A DNA stretch of 64,000 nucleotides, taken from Streptomyces tendae. Lineage in GTDB: Bacteria > Actinomycetota > Actinomycetes > Streptomycetales > Streptomycetaceae. Location: positions 1 through 64,000 of the forward strand of contig NZ_BMUY01000013.1 of assembly GCF_014650435.1 (NCBI RefSeq), given 5' to 3'. Below are positions 1-8,690 of this stretch, one piece after another (the stretch's first letter is position 1; every line of letters starts with the position of its first letter). A model generated the notes under the pieces. That model was not told the DNA's origin and searched no databases. It saw only the letters and a list, made by a program, of their open reading frames with translations. A program made the position numbers and the translations under genes.

Positions 1-1096
1 CCACGGACTTGCCGTTGGACTCCATGTCCAGCTGCTGGAGGTACGCGGTGAACTTCGACAGGTAGTGCGAGTACGGCAGCACCGCATGCGACTGCGCACC
101 CAGGAAGCTGCCGTACCAGACGCCCAACAGCCCCATCAGCAGCGGCACGTTGGAATCGGCGGGGGCGGTGCGGAAGTGCTCGTCGACCAGGTGGAAGCCG
201 TCGAGCATCTCCCGGAACCGGTCCGGGCCGATGGCGATCATCAGCGACAGCCCGATGGCCGAGTCGAAGGAGTACCGGCCGCCGACCCAGTCCCAGAACT
301 CGAACATGTTGGCCGTGTCGATGCCGAAGCCGGAGACCTTCCCGGCGTTCGTCGACAGCGCCACGAAGTGCTTCGCGACCGCCTTCTCGTCACCCCCGAG
401 GCCGCCCAGCAGCCAGGAGCGGGCCGAGGTGGCGTTCGTGATCGTCTCGATGGTGGTGAAGGTCTTGGAGGCGATGATGAACAGCGTCTCCGCCGGGTCC
501 AGGTCCCGCACCGCCTCGTGCAGGTCGGCGCCGTCCACGTTGGACACGAAGCGGAGGGTGAGCGAGCGGTCGGTGAAGGCCCGCAGCGCCTCGTAGGCCA
601 TGGCCGGACCGAGGTCGGAGCCGCCGATGCCGATGTTGACGACGTTCCTGATGCGCCGGCCGGTGTGGCCGGTCCACTCGCCGGAGCGGACCCGGTCGGC
701 GAAGCCGGCCATCTTGTCCAGCACGGCGTGCACCTTGGAGACGACGTTCTCGCCGTCGACCTCGATCACCGCGTCCCGCGGCGCCCGCAGCGCGGTGTGC
801 AGGACCGCCCGGTCCTCGGTGATGTTGATGCGCTCACCGCGGAACATGGCGTCGCGCAGCCCGAACACGTCGGTGGCGGTGGCCAGTTCCTGGAGCAGGG
901 CCAGCGTCTCGTCGGTGACCAGGTGCTTCGAGTAGTCGACGTGCAGGTCGCCCACACGGAGCGTCCAGCCGGTGCCGCGCTCCGGGGCCGCGGCGAACAG
1001 CTCGCGCAACCGCACCTCGCCGAGCTGCTCGCGGTGCTTGGCCAGCGCGGCCCATTCGGGCGTCTGGTGGAGCCTGGTACGGCCGTCTGCGTTCAT
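1..1096 (-). CDS. pgi: Glucose-6-phosphate isomerase, N-terminal part (cut by window start)
   Basis: Interconverts glucose-6-phosphate and fructose-6-phosphate in the cytosol. The first 365 codons are present; the family is usually about 550 residues, so roughly the last third lies outside the window. Translation of the minus strand shows the sugar-phosphate-binding stretch NIGIGGSDLGP (about residues 152-162) and the signature FWDWVGGRYS (about 263-272). The ATG at 1096 fits the usual N-terminus (MNADGRTRLH). It is transcribed in the same direction as the glycolytic genes tpiA, pgk and gap upstream, with the RbpA-like gene and secG between them. No clear terminator separates it from the RbpA-like gene, so read-through is possible. 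Confidence 0.95.
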   Translation of the reverse strand, partial: MNADGRTRLHQTPEWAALAKHREQLGEVRLRELFAAAPERGTGWTLRVGDLHVDYSKHLVTDETLALLQELATATDVFGLRDAMFRGERINITEDRAVLHTALRAPRDAVIEVDGENVVSKVHAVLDKMAGFADRVRSGEWTGHTGRRIRNVVNIGIGGSDLGPAMAYEALRAFTDRSLTLRFVSNVDGADLHEAVRDLDPAETLFIIASKTFTTIETITNATSARSWLLGGLGGDEKAVAKHFVALSTNAGKVSGFGIDTANMFEFWDWVGGRYSFDSAIGLSLMIAIGPDRFREMLDGFHLVDEHFRTAPADSNVPLLMGLLGVWYGSFLGAQSHAVLPYSHYLSKFTAYLQQLDMESNGKSV

Positions 1097-1213
1097 GTCG
1101 GACGTCAGCCTTCTTCCTTGGGTGTCCCAGCTGTCCCGGCTGTACAGCTGTTCCAACCTAAGTGATCAGGAGTGAAGGCTACCGACGGAGACGGAAACCG
1201 ACGGTGTACGGAG

Positions 1214-1549
1214 CTAGATCTCGCCGCGCAGTTTGGCGAGTGCCTCGGCGAGGATCGCCTCGCCGTCCGCATCGCTGCGGCGCTCGCGCACGTACGCGAG
1301 GTGGGTCTTGTAGGGCTCGGTACGCGGCGGGTCCGGAGGATTGTCCCGGTCCTGTCCGGCGGGGAAGCCGCAGCGCGGGCAGTCCCAGGTCTCCGGGACC
1401 TGGGCGTCGCTCGCGAAGCTCGGCTGTGTCTCGTGTCCGTTGGAGCACCAGAAGGAGATGCGCAGACGCGGCGCGGACTCGCCGCGCTCGGCCTCGCCCA
1501 TCGGCCCCGCCCCGACCCGGCTTCCCCGGATCGCGTTGCCACTTGCCAC
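1214..1549 (-). CDS. RbpA-family RNA polymerase-binding protein (paralogue)
   Basis: A 111-residue protein of the actinobacterial RbpA family, which binds RNA polymerase holoenzyme with the principal sigma factor and aids open-complex formation. The start is GTG, preceded by GGGAG at a good distance. Visible features are CSNGHE followed by CPRCG, the Cys/His set expected for zinc binding, and a basic/acidic C-terminal helix (YVRERRSDADGEAILAEAL) resembling the RbpA sigma-interaction region. As I recall, the well-studied S. coelicolor RbpA (SCO1421) is a different gene, so this is probably the divergent second copy. It lies between secG and pgi. The family assignment is firm; paralogue-specific function is not known to me. 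Confidence 0.85.
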   Translation of the reverse strand: MASGNAIRGSRVGAGPMGEAERGESAPRLRISFWCSNGHETQPSFASDAQVPETWDCPRCGFPAGQDRDNPPDPPRTEPYKTHLAYVRERRSDADGEAILAEALAKLRGEI

Positions 1550-1677
1550 GGTCGTAACTCCCTGCGTGATGGTGCCGCAAAGCGAGTCGGCGTTTCGCTT
1601 CGCTGCGAGCGCCTCAGTCTACGTAAGGCCCAACGCGCGTCCAGTATTTGGAGTTACAAGCTCCGCTGCACAGACGC

Positions 1678-1726
1678 AAGCCCCATGATAGGCGGCGCGC
1701 CGAGGCGCGTACCGGACATGGGGCTT
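1678..1726 (-). terminator. Inverted repeat between secG and the rbpA-like gene
   Basis: A perfect 10-bp inverted repeat (aagccccatg at 1678-1687, catggggctt at 1717-1726) flanks a GC-rich 29-nt interior containing ggcgcgcc. It lies between the stop of secG and the start of the RbpA-like gene, both on the minus strand, so it most likely ends secG transcription. Confidence 0.6.
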
Positions 1727-1762
1727 TACGTGCACAAGTGTGTGACGGGGTGACGGGACCCC

Positions 1763-1999
1763 TCAGTTGTTGGCCTTCATGAGCAGGCCGAGCACCATGA
1801 TGCAGGCGAACCAGGCCAGACCGACCACGACGGTGATCCGGTCGAGGTTGCGCTCGGCGACCGAGGAGCCGCCGACGGACGACTGCATGCCGCCACCGAA
1901 CATGTCGGAGAGGCCGCCGCCCTTCCCCTTGTGCATCAGCACCAGCAGCATCAGCAGCAGGCTGAAGACGATCAGGGCGATCGAGAACCCCAAAACCAC
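1763..1999 (-). CDS. secG: Preprotein translocase subunit SecG
   Basis: A 78-residue inner-membrane protein of the SecYEG translocon, assisting SecA-driven protein export. Two hydrophobic segments are visible (about residues 2-21 and 55-73), separated by the glycine-rich cytosolic loop GKGGGLSDMFGGGMQSS that is typical of SecG. I chose the GTG at 1999 because it gives the canonical N-terminus (MVLGFSIALIVFSLLL) with GAGGAAG about 11 nt upstream; a longer frame reaches 2071 but adds a non-conserved charged leader. The position directly after tpiA in the gap-pgk-tpiA-secG order is a conserved actinobacterial arrangement. Confidence 0.93.
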   Translation of the reverse strand: MVLGFSIALIVFSLLLMLLVLMHKGKGGGLSDMFGGGMQSSVGGSSVAERNLDRITVVVGLAWFACIMVLGLLMKANN

Positions 2000-2144
2000 G
2001 GCTGGACCAACTTCCTCGGATTCGGATGAACGACGGTGAACGACGGGGGCACGGTGACAGCAGGCCACCATGCCCCCGCAAGGGTACGACGTATCGCCGC
2101 TAGCGCATACTCACTGGTCGATCTGCCTCTCGACCGGGCGCCGG

Positions 2145-2921
2145 CTACTGGTCGCGGAAGCGGACGATCTTGACGAACTCGTCCGAGTCCAGCGAGGCGC
2201 CGCCGACCAGGGCGCCGTCGATGTCGGGCTTCGCCATGATCTCGGCGACGTTGCCGGACTTGACGGAGCCGCCGTACTGGATGCGGACCTTGTCGGCCAG
2301 CTCCTGGGAGTACAGCTCGGCGAGCTTGCCGCGGATCGCCGCGCAGACCTCCTGGGCGTCGTCGGCGCCGCAGACCTTGCCGGTGCCGATGGCCCACACG
2401 GGCTCGTAGGCGATCACGACGGACTCGGCCTGCTCCGCCGCGAGGTCCTTCAGACCGCCCTCGACCTGGGCGAGGGTGTGCTCGACGTGGTTGCCCGCCT
2501 CGCGGACGTCCAGCTCCTCGCCGACGCACAGGATCGGGGTCAGGCCGTGCTTGTAGGCGGCCTTGACCTTGGCGTTCACGATCTCGTCGGTCTCGGCGTG
2601 GTACTGCCGGCGCTCGGAGTGGCCGACGGCCACGTACGTGCACTTCAGCTTGGCCAGCATGGGGCCCGAGATCTCGCCGGTGTAGGCGCCGCCGTCGTGC
2701 GCGGAGATGTCCTGGGCACCGTACTTGATCTTGAGCTTGTCCCCGTCGACCAGGGTCTGCACGGAGCGCAGGTCGGTGAAGGGGGCGAGGACGGCGACCT
2801 CGACGGCGTCGTAGTCCTTGTCCGCGAGGGCGAAGGCGAGCTTCTGGACGTGGGCGATGGCCTCCAGGTGGTTGAGGTTCATCTTCCAGTTGCCCGCCAT
2901 CAGCGGCGTGCGGGTGGTCAT
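2145..2921 (-). CDS. tpiA: Triosephosphate isomerase
   Basis: Interconverts dihydroxyacetone phosphate and glyceraldehyde-3-phosphate. At 258 residues it has full family length. Active-site elements are all present: N11 and K13 in GNWKMN, the catalytic histidine H101 in VGHSERR, the catalytic glutamate E173 in AYEPVWAIGTGK, and the phosphate-binding YGGSVK near the C-terminus. The start ATG is five nucleotides beyond the pgk stop codon, and its Shine-Dalgarno GGAGG lies inside the last codons of pgk, so the two genes are translationally linked in one transcript. Confidence 0.98.
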   Translation of the reverse strand: MTTRTPLMAGNWKMNLNHLEAIAHVQKLAFALADKDYDAVEVAVLAPFTDLRSVQTLVDGDKLKIKYGAQDISAHDGGAYTGEISGPMLAKLKCTYVAVGHSERRQYHAETDEIVNAKVKAAYKHGLTPILCVGEELDVREAGNHVEHTLAQVEGGLKDLAAEQAESVVIAYEPVWAIGTGKVCGADDAQEVCAAIRGKLAELYSQELADKVRIQYGGSVKSGNVAEIMAKPDIDGALVGGASLDSDEFVKIVRFRDQ

Positions 2922-2926
2922 CGGGG

Positions 2927-4138
2927 TCAGTCCTCCAGTGCGGCGAGGCCGGGGAGCGTCTTGCCCTCGAGGTATTCGAGGGAGGCGCCGCCGCCGGTCG
3001 AGATGTGGCCGAATGCGTTCTCGTCGAAGCCGAGCGTGCGCACGGCCGCGGCGGAGTCGCCGCCGCCGACCACGGTGAAGCCCGGGGCGTCGACGAGGGC
3101 CTGGGCGACCGCTTTGGTGCCCTCGGCGTAGTCGGGGTGCTCGAAGACGCCCATGGGACCGTTCCAGAAGACGGTGCCGGCGTCGGCGAGCTTCGATGCG
3201 TACAGCTTGCGGGTCTCGGGACCGATGTCCAGACCCTCCTGGTCGGCCGGGATGGCGTCCGCGGCGACGGTGGTGGGGTTGGCCGGGGCCTTCGTCTTGA
3301 GGTCGGGGAACTCGGGAGCGACCAGGACGTCGACGGGCAGCACCAGCTCGACGCCGTTCTTCTCGGCGCGCTCGATGTACTCCTGGACCGCCGGGATCTG
3401 GTCCTCCTGGAGCAGCGAGATGCCGACCTCGTACCCCTTGGCCTTGAGGAAGGTGTACGCCATGCCGCCGCCGATGAGGAGCCGGTCGGCCTTGCCGAGC
3501 AGCTGGTCGATGACGGCGAGCTTGTCGGAGACCTTGGCGCCGCCGAGCGCGACGACGTAGGGGCGCTTCACGTCGTCGGTGAGCTTCTTGAGGACGCCGA
3601 CCTCGGTGGCGATGAGGTACCCGGCGTAGTGCGGGAGCCGCTTCGGCAGGTCGAAGACGGACGCGTGCTTCCGGTGCACCGCGCCGAAGCCGTCACCGAC
3701 GTAGACGTCCGCGAGGCCGGCCAGCCTGTCGGCGAAGGCGGCGCGCTCGGCGTCGTCCTTGCTGGTCTCGCCGGCGTTGAAGCGCAGGTTCTCGATGACG
3801 GCGACGCCGCCGTCGGCGAGGCCGGCGACGGCGGCCTCGGCGGAGGTGCCGACCGTGTCCTCGGCGAAGGCGACGTCGGCGCCGAGCAGCTCACCGAGGC
3901 GGGCGGCGGCCGGGGCGAGGGAGAAGGCGGGGTCCGGGGCGCCCTTGGGGCGGCCCAGGTGCGAGGCGACGATCACGCGGGCGCCCGCGTCGGCCAGCGC
4001 CTTGACGGTGGGCACTACCGCGCGGATGCGGCCGTCGTCGGTGATGGTGGTGCCGTCCAGCGGGACGTTCAGGTCGGCGCGGACGAAGACGCGCTTGCCC
4101 GCGACGCCTTCGGAGAGCAGTTCGTCGATCGTCTTCAA
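2927..4138 (-). CDS. pgk: Phosphoglycerate kinase
   Basis: Transfers phosphate from 1,3-bisphosphoglycerate to ADP. The 403-residue product shows the substrate-binding N-domain motif ADLNVPLDG (about 21-29), the basic stretch ASHLGRPKG, and the C-domain nucleotide-binding motifs NGPMGVFE and VVGGGDSAAA. The start codon is TTG (minus strand 4138-4136), supported by AGGAG about 6 nt upstream and by the usual KTIDELL beginning; no nearby ATG or GTG gives a better start. It lies between gap (upstream) and tpiA (downstream, 5 nt). Confidence 0.97.
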   Translation of the reverse strand: MKTIDELLSEGVAGKRVFVRADLNVPLDGTTITDDGRIRAVVPTVKALADAGARVIVASHLGRPKGAPDPAFSLAPAAARLGELLGADVAFAEDTVGTSAEAAVAGLADGGVAVIENLRFNAGETSKDDAERAAFADRLAGLADVYVGDGFGAVHRKHASVFDLPKRLPHYAGYLIATEVGVLKKLTDDVKRPYVVALGGAKVSDKLAVIDQLLGKADRLLIGGGMAYTFLKAKGYEVGISLLQEDQIPAVQEYIERAEKNGVELVLPVDVLVAPEFPDLKTKAPANPTTVAADAIPADQEGLDIGPETRKLYASKLADAGTVFWNGPMGVFEHPDYAEGTKAVAQALVDAPGFTVVGGGDSAAAVRTLGFDENAFGHISTGGGASLEYLEGKTLPGLAALED

Positions 4139-4200
4139 GAGGGCTCCTGGGTTCTCGGATCGCTCGTGATCCTACGAGGGCTGGTGGCGGCGGACGCGAC

Positions 4201-4242
4201 GCAGGGCCCGGGCAGCGCGACCTTGCGCTGTCCGAGCCCTGC
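4201..4242 (-). terminator. Long imperfect hairpin after gap
   Basis: Arms 4201-4217 and 4225-4242 (gcagggc...cagcgc / gcgctg...gccctgc) form a long GC-rich stem with a few mismatches and a short loop. It sits in the 134-nt gap between gap and pgk and could partly terminate gap transcription, or be a processing site that sets the gap to pgk-tpiA ratio. Confidence 0.6.
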
Positions 4243-4272
4243 TACCGCATCGAGGTGCCTTGCTGAAGTCGA

Positions 4273-5283
4273 TCAGAGCTGGTTGCCGACGAAGACCGTG
4301 AGGTCGACGAGGCGGTTCGAGTAGCCCCACTCGTTGTCGTACCAGCCGAGGATCTTCACCGACTTGCCCTCCTGGACCATGGTCAGGGAGGAGTCGAAGG
4401 TGCAGGACGCCGGGTCGCCGACGATGTCCGAGGAGACGATCGCGTCCTCGGTGTAGAACAGGATGCCCTTGAGGTCGCCGTCGTCGGCGGCCTTCTTGAA
4501 CGCGGCGTTGACCTCGTCCTTGGTGACCTCGCGCTGGAGCTCCACGACCAGGTCGGTGGCCGAGCCGGTCGGGACCGGGACGCGCATCGCGATGCCGTCG
4601 AGCTTGCCCTTGAGCTGCGGCAGGACCAGCGCGGTGGCCTTGGCGGCACCGGTGGTGGTCGGGATGATGTTCTCCGCGGCGGCACGGGCGCGGCGCAGGT
4701 CCTTGTGCGGGAAGTCCAGGATGCGCTGGTCGTTCGTGTACGCGTGGACGGTCGTCATCAGGCCCTTGACGATGCCGAAGTTCTCGTCGAGGACCTTGGC
4801 CATCGGCGCCACACAGTTGGTGGTGCAGGAGGCGTTGGAGATGACGTGGTGGTTCGCCGGGTCGTACTTGTCCTGGTTGACGCCCATCACGATGGTGATG
4901 TCCTCGTCCTTGGCCGGGGCCGAGATGAGGACCTTCTTCGCGCCACCGGCGATGTGCTTCTCGGCGTCCGCCTTCTTCGTGAAGATGCCGGTCGACTCGA
5001 TCACGATGTCGACGCCCAGCTCGCCCCAGGGGATCTCGGCCGGGTTGCGCTCGGACAGGACCTTGATGGTCTTGCCGTCGACGGTGATGGTGTCCTCGGT
5101 GTGCGAGACCTCCGCCTTGAGGCGGCCGAGGATGGTGTCGTACTTCAGCAGGTGGGCGGTGGTCGCGGTGTCACCCAGGTCGTTGACAGCCACGATCTCG
5201 ATGTCCGCACCCTGCTCCAGCAGCGCGCGGAAGTAGTTACGACCGATGCGGCCAAAGCCGTTGATGCCTACGCGGATCGTCAC
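4273..5283 (-). CDS. gap: Glyceraldehyde-3-phosphate dehydrogenase, type I
   Basis: Oxidises and phosphorylates glyceraldehyde-3-phosphate with NAD. From the GTG at 5283 the product is 336 residues, the normal length. The dinucleotide fold starts with INGFGRIGR, Asp35 after VN favours NAD over NADP, and the catalytic cysteine is C153 in SNASCTTNC, with H180 region MTTVHAYTNDQ following. The start is fixed by CGAGGAGATC 6-7 nt upstream; the open frame continues upstream to 5469 but without conserved sequence. It heads the glycolytic gene block. Confidence 0.97.
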   Translation of the reverse strand: MTIRVGINGFGRIGRNYFRALLEQGADIEIVAVNDLGDTATTAHLLKYDTILGRLKAEVSHTEDTITVDGKTIKVLSERNPAEIPWGELGVDIVIESTGIFTKKADAEKHIAGGAKKVLISAPAKDEDITIVMGVNQDKYDPANHHVISNASCTTNCVAPMAKVLDENFGIVKGLMTTVHAYTNDQRILDFPHKDLRRARAAAENIIPTTTGAAKATALVLPQLKGKLDGIAMRVPVPTGSATDLVVELQREVTKDEVNAAFKKAADDGDLKGILFYTEDAIVSSDIVGDPASCTFDSSLTMVQEGKSVKILGWYDNEWGYSNRLVDLTVFVGNQL

Positions 5284-5408
5284 GAACCGATCTCCTCGTT
5301 GGTACGCCGGCCCGATGTGCCGGCGAGCTGTATTTGGGATGTCCCCGACCACCTCCGACCCTACCTCCCTACGGCGTCGGGGGTGACATCGAGACGCCCC
5401 ATACCCGG

Positions 5409-5450
5409 CAGGGCGGTCCGTACCCGCCAGTAGGGGTACGGACCGCCCTG
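5409..5450. terminator. 17-bp perfect hairpin between gap and the M14 peptidase gene
   Basis: cagggcggtccgtaccc (5409-5425) and its exact reverse complement (5434-5450) surround an 8-nt loop. The very stable stem is 60 nt beyond the stop codon of the peptidase gene and upstream of gap, so it most likely terminates the peptidase transcript and insulates gap. Confidence 0.85.
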
Positions 5451-5510
5451 GGCTACGGGGACCGATCACCCGATTTGGTTACACCGGGTCAGTCCCCCGC
5501 ACACCGGGAT

Positions 5511-8483
5511 TCACTCGTCCAGGGCACGCAGCGCCTGCCGGACCAGTGCCGCGCGGGCGGCCGGTTCGGCGAGGTGCTCCAGGCCGAAGCCGAGCAGCAC
5601 GGTGTCGTCCGTGGTGACGGCGCCGTAGGTCTGGAACAGGGTTCCGGTGCGGGTCCAGTCCTTCAGGACGGCCGGGCTGCCCGCCGGGGGCCCGGAGACC
5701 TGCCAGGCGCCCAGCGAGGTCTCGAAGCCCTCGGTCTGCGTCGCCGTGCCCCCGACGACCAGGGATGCCTCGTCGGCGAGGACGCCGCGGCCGCCGCTGC
5801 CGGGGTCGGTGACGTAGGCGATCGACAGCTCCACGGACTTCCCGGCGTAGGCGCTCAGGTCGAACTCGACCTGCTTCCAGCCGCCGGAGGAGCCGGTGAG
5901 GCTGTTCCACTGGCCGGTGGTGCCGGTCGCGGTGCAGCCCTCGTCGGAGAGGGTCAGGTAGTGCCCGAGCCAGGGGTGCTCGCCCATGTAGAACCCGGCC
6001 GCGCACTCGGCGGGTACGGCGGTGCCGGTGGCGCCGTTCGCCTCGGGCAGGGTGGTCCAGTCGTCGGCGCCGGTGGTGTGCGCCTCGACCAGGGCGTGGT
6101 CGTAGCCGCGCTCGGTGTCCCACAGCAGCTGGGTGCGGAGCGTGGGGCGCTCGGAGGCGGTGACTCCGGTGAGGTCGACGGTGCGGGTGAGGCGCTTGTA
6201 GGCGTCGTCGGTGTGGACGGCGGCGGCCATCCACTCCCCCGCGTAGGGACCGTACGGGTTGACCGTCCCGGCGAACTTCCCGGCGCCCTCGCTCGCGAAC
6301 TGCGGGTAGGTGCCGGGGTCCAGCTCGTCGGAGGTCACGCTGTAGGTTCCGGCGGCGTCCAGCGGGTTGCCGGGGGCGTCGCCGAGGGTGCCGTCGGCCT
6401 TGTCGAGCTTGCCGGAGCCGGTGAACCCGGTGGCGCCGGAGGTGGCGGTGCGGGTGTAGGCGCCCAGGTAGTACTGGCTGAAGTCGTCGGAGAGGGTGCC
6501 GCCGCCGAGGTCGACGTCGCCGCCCGCCTGCTCGCCGGCCTCGATCAGCTTGCCGCCCTCGTTGAGGAAGGCCCGCAGCTGGAGCTGAGTGGCGTTGCCG
6601 GGCACCGCGGCGCCCGTGTAGTGGACGACCGTGTCGAAGTGGCCGAGGACGCCGAGCGCGTCGGGGGCGCCCTGCGTGGCGACGTCCCAGACGGCGGCGC
6701 GTTGGCCGTTGGCCTTGAGCGCGTCCAGGTACGTCTGTGTCTGCGTGGCCTTCGCGCCCTCCTCGGCGACGACGAGGACGTCGGCGCGGGGCCGCTCGGC
6801 GACCGTGTAGGTGAAGTGCTCGCTCTCGGTGCGCTTGCCGTGCCGGTCGTGGCTGCCTCGCGGCTTTTCTCCGGTGAACCAGACCTCGACGCGGTCGCCG
6901 GGGTCGGCGCCCCTGACCTTGGCCCGGTACTCGTCGAAGTAGAGGTTGTCCTCGCCGCCGTACGTCTCGCCGCCCCGCCAGGGCCGCAGCGCCGTGTCGT
7001 GGGTGCGTCCGCCGTTGACGCGGTACTTCAGCTCCTTGTCGCGCACGGACTTGCGGACGACGACGGAGACCTCCTGGTCGGCGCCGCGCGCGTAGGAGGT
7101 GGTGAAGGGGGCCGGGGTGAAGTCGGCTGCGTCCAGGCCGACCGAGGAGGACGGCCGGTCGGGGTGGGCGGCGGTCTCGGCGACGGAGAGCGCGAACGGG
7201 ACGTTCTTGGCGAACTCCTGCTGGATCAGCTTCTCGTCGTCGGGGAAGTTGAACCCGGACTGGCAGTCGCGCGCGTTCCACTGGTCGTCGGGGTCCACGT
7301 CGGAGGCCGTCTTGCAGGTCGACATCTCCGGGGTGAACATCGCCATGCCGTTGACGTTGGCCGCGTGCCCGTCGGCCTCGCCGTTGGTGGTGTACAGCTC
7401 CGAGGAGACCTGCGGGTGGTAGCCGGGGATCGCCGAGTTGTCGGGGGTGCCGGCCAGCGCCTTGTAGAGGACGTCGTCCGGGGTGTTGGTGGCCACCTGC
7501 CAGCCGACGCCGTAGAGGAGGAGTTCGGCCGCGGAGTGGTAGTTGATGCCGTACGTGAAGCCGATGCGCTTCTGGAAGGCGTCCAGCGCCTTGGTCTCGG
7601 GCTCGGAGCCGGGGCTCGCGCCGCGGTAGGTCTCGCTGGTGGGGTTGGGGGACGAGCCCTCGTCGTCGTAACCCCACTTGTAGGCGAAGTTCCGGTTGAG
7701 GTCGACGCCGTCGCCGGTGCTGATGGTGCCGTCGCCGTTGACGTCGCGCAGGTTCTTGCGCCAGAGGCGGTTGTCGGTGCTCTCGAAGGTGTAGTCGTAG
7801 CCGTCGGGGTTGGCCGACAGGACGAACCACAGCTCGGTGGAGTCGACGATCTCCCTGATCCGCCGGTCCTTCTTGTAGTTGTCCAGGTAGTGGTGCATCA
7901 GCCGCCGGGTCATCTCCGGGGTGATCCACTCGCGCGCGTGCTGGTTGGACATGTAGAGGACGGAGGGCTTGGAGCCGTCCTTGGACTTCTTCGCGTGCTT
8001 GGTGAGCTTGAGCGCCAGGATGTCCTGGCCGTTGACCGTCTTGCCGATGGAGACGACCTTGGTGAGGCCGGGGTTCTCCTGGGCGGTCCGCAGAATCTCC
8101 TCGCGCAGGCCGCCGCTGCCGCTGTACGGGCGGAAGACGCCGTCGGCGGCGCTCTCGACGCGCTTCTCGGCCTGGGTGGACAGGGTGTGCTCGGTGAGGT
8201 CGACGCCCTGTTCCTCCAGCGTGCCGGCCTGCTTCTCGGTGAGGTACAGCTCGACGGCGGCGGTCCCCCGGTCGGGTACCTGCTCGCCGAGTTCGTGGCC
8301 GTCCTGGCCGGTCGCCAGTAGCAGGGGTACCTGCTCCTTGGTGACGTCGGCGCGGAAGACCTTCACTTCGTTCGCGTCCGGGGTTCCCGGGTCCGCGGGT
8401 TGTGCCTGGGCGATGGGCGCGAAGCTCGCTCCGCCGATCAGGAGCGCGCCGACAGCGAGGATCGATCTCGCTCTTCGTCTCAT
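5511..8483 (-). CDS. Secreted M14-family zinc carboxypeptidase (large, multidomain)
   Basis: A 990-residue exported protease. The ATG at 8483 starts a classical signal peptide (MRRRARSILAVGALLIGGAS ... AQA) and is preceded by AGGGGGG; an upstream in-frame start at 8528 would put the signal internally. Zinc ligands are visible as HARE in SNQHAREWITPEM (about residue 183) and H in YHSAAELLLYG (about 313). The substrate-binding DLNRNFAYKWG lies at about 260 and the catalytic glutamate in SVAETAAHPD at about 434. The remaining ~550 residues are not peptidase: an ATPase-free beta-rich region resembling the C-terminal domains of immune inhibitor A-type secreted proteases. It probably scavenges peptides outside the cell. 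It has its own terminator and is unrelated to flanking operons. Confidence 0.9.
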   Translation of the reverse strand: MRRRARSILAVGALLIGGASFAPIAQAQPADPGTPDANEVKVFRADVTKEQVPLLLATGQDGHELGEQVPDRGTAAVELYLTEKQAGTLEEQGVDLTEHTLSTQAEKRVESAADGVFRPYSGSGGLREEILRTAQENPGLTKVVSIGKTVNGQDILALKLTKHAKKSKDGSKPSVLYMSNQHAREWITPEMTRRLMHHYLDNYKKDRRIREIVDSTELWFVLSANPDGYDYTFESTDNRLWRKNLRDVNGDGTISTGDGVDLNRNFAYKWGYDDEGSSPNPTSETYRGASPGSEPETKALDAFQKRIGFTYGINYHSAAELLLYGVGWQVATNTPDDVLYKALAGTPDNSAIPGYHPQVSSELYTTNGEADGHAANVNGMAMFTPEMSTCKTASDVDPDDQWNARDCQSGFNFPDDEKLIQQEFAKNVPFALSVAETAAHPDRPSSSVGLDAADFTPAPFTTSYARGADQEVSVVVRKSVRDKELKYRVNGGRTHDTALRPWRGGETYGGEDNLYFDEYRAKVRGADPGDRVEVWFTGEKPRGSHDRHGKRTESEHFTYTVAERPRADVLVVAEEGAKATQTQTYLDALKANGQRAAVWDVATQGAPDALGVLGHFDTVVHYTGAAVPGNATQLQLRAFLNEGGKLIEAGEQAGGDVDLGGGTLSDDFSQYYLGAYTRTATSGATGFTGSGKLDKADGTLGDAPGNPLDAAGTYSVTSDELDPGTYPQFASEGAGKFAGTVNPYGPYAGEWMAAAVHTDDAYKRLTRTVDLTGVTASERPTLRTQLLWDTERGYDHALVEAHTTGADDWTTLPEANGATGTAVPAECAAGFYMGEHPWLGHYLTLSDEGCTATGTTGQWNSLTGSSGGWKQVEFDLSAYAGKSVELSIAYVTDPGSGGRGVLADEASLVVGGTATQTEGFETSLGAWQVSGPPAGSPAVLKDWTRTGTLFQTYGAVTTDDTVLLGFGLEHLAEPAARAALVRQALRALDE

Positions 8484-8597
8484 GAACCCCCCTAGATGGG
8501 GCCTGTCCGACAGGCCTGCGTCCGCCACAGCGGCGAACAGATGCCAGGCTCATGACAGCTCATGATCGAGTCAAGAGTGCGGCAAGGACACGCGAAA

Positions 8598-8634
8598 GCC
8601 GGTGCCGGTCACCCAAGTGGGCGCCGGCACCGGC
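8598..8634 (-). terminator. Hairpin downstream of whiA
   Basis: gccggtgccgg (8598-8608) and ccggcaccggc (8624-8634) form a perfect 11-bp stem; the 15-nt loop holds a further cacccaagtggg pairing. It lies just after the whiA stop codon and likely ends the uvrC-rapZ-yvcK-whiA transcript. Confidence 0.8.
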
Positions 8635-8690
8635 ACGTTGTCCTCGTTCCGCGCGGCCGGCCCGGAGGCACGGCGTACGGAGGCGTCCGG

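Noticed and set aside
5334..8321. A 995-codon open frame on the + strand opposite the M14 peptidase gene
   Set aside because: It is antisense to a clear signal-peptide protease with intact motifs. Long stop-free antisense frames are expected at this GC content, and it has repetitive Gly/Val/Ala composition with no ribosome site.
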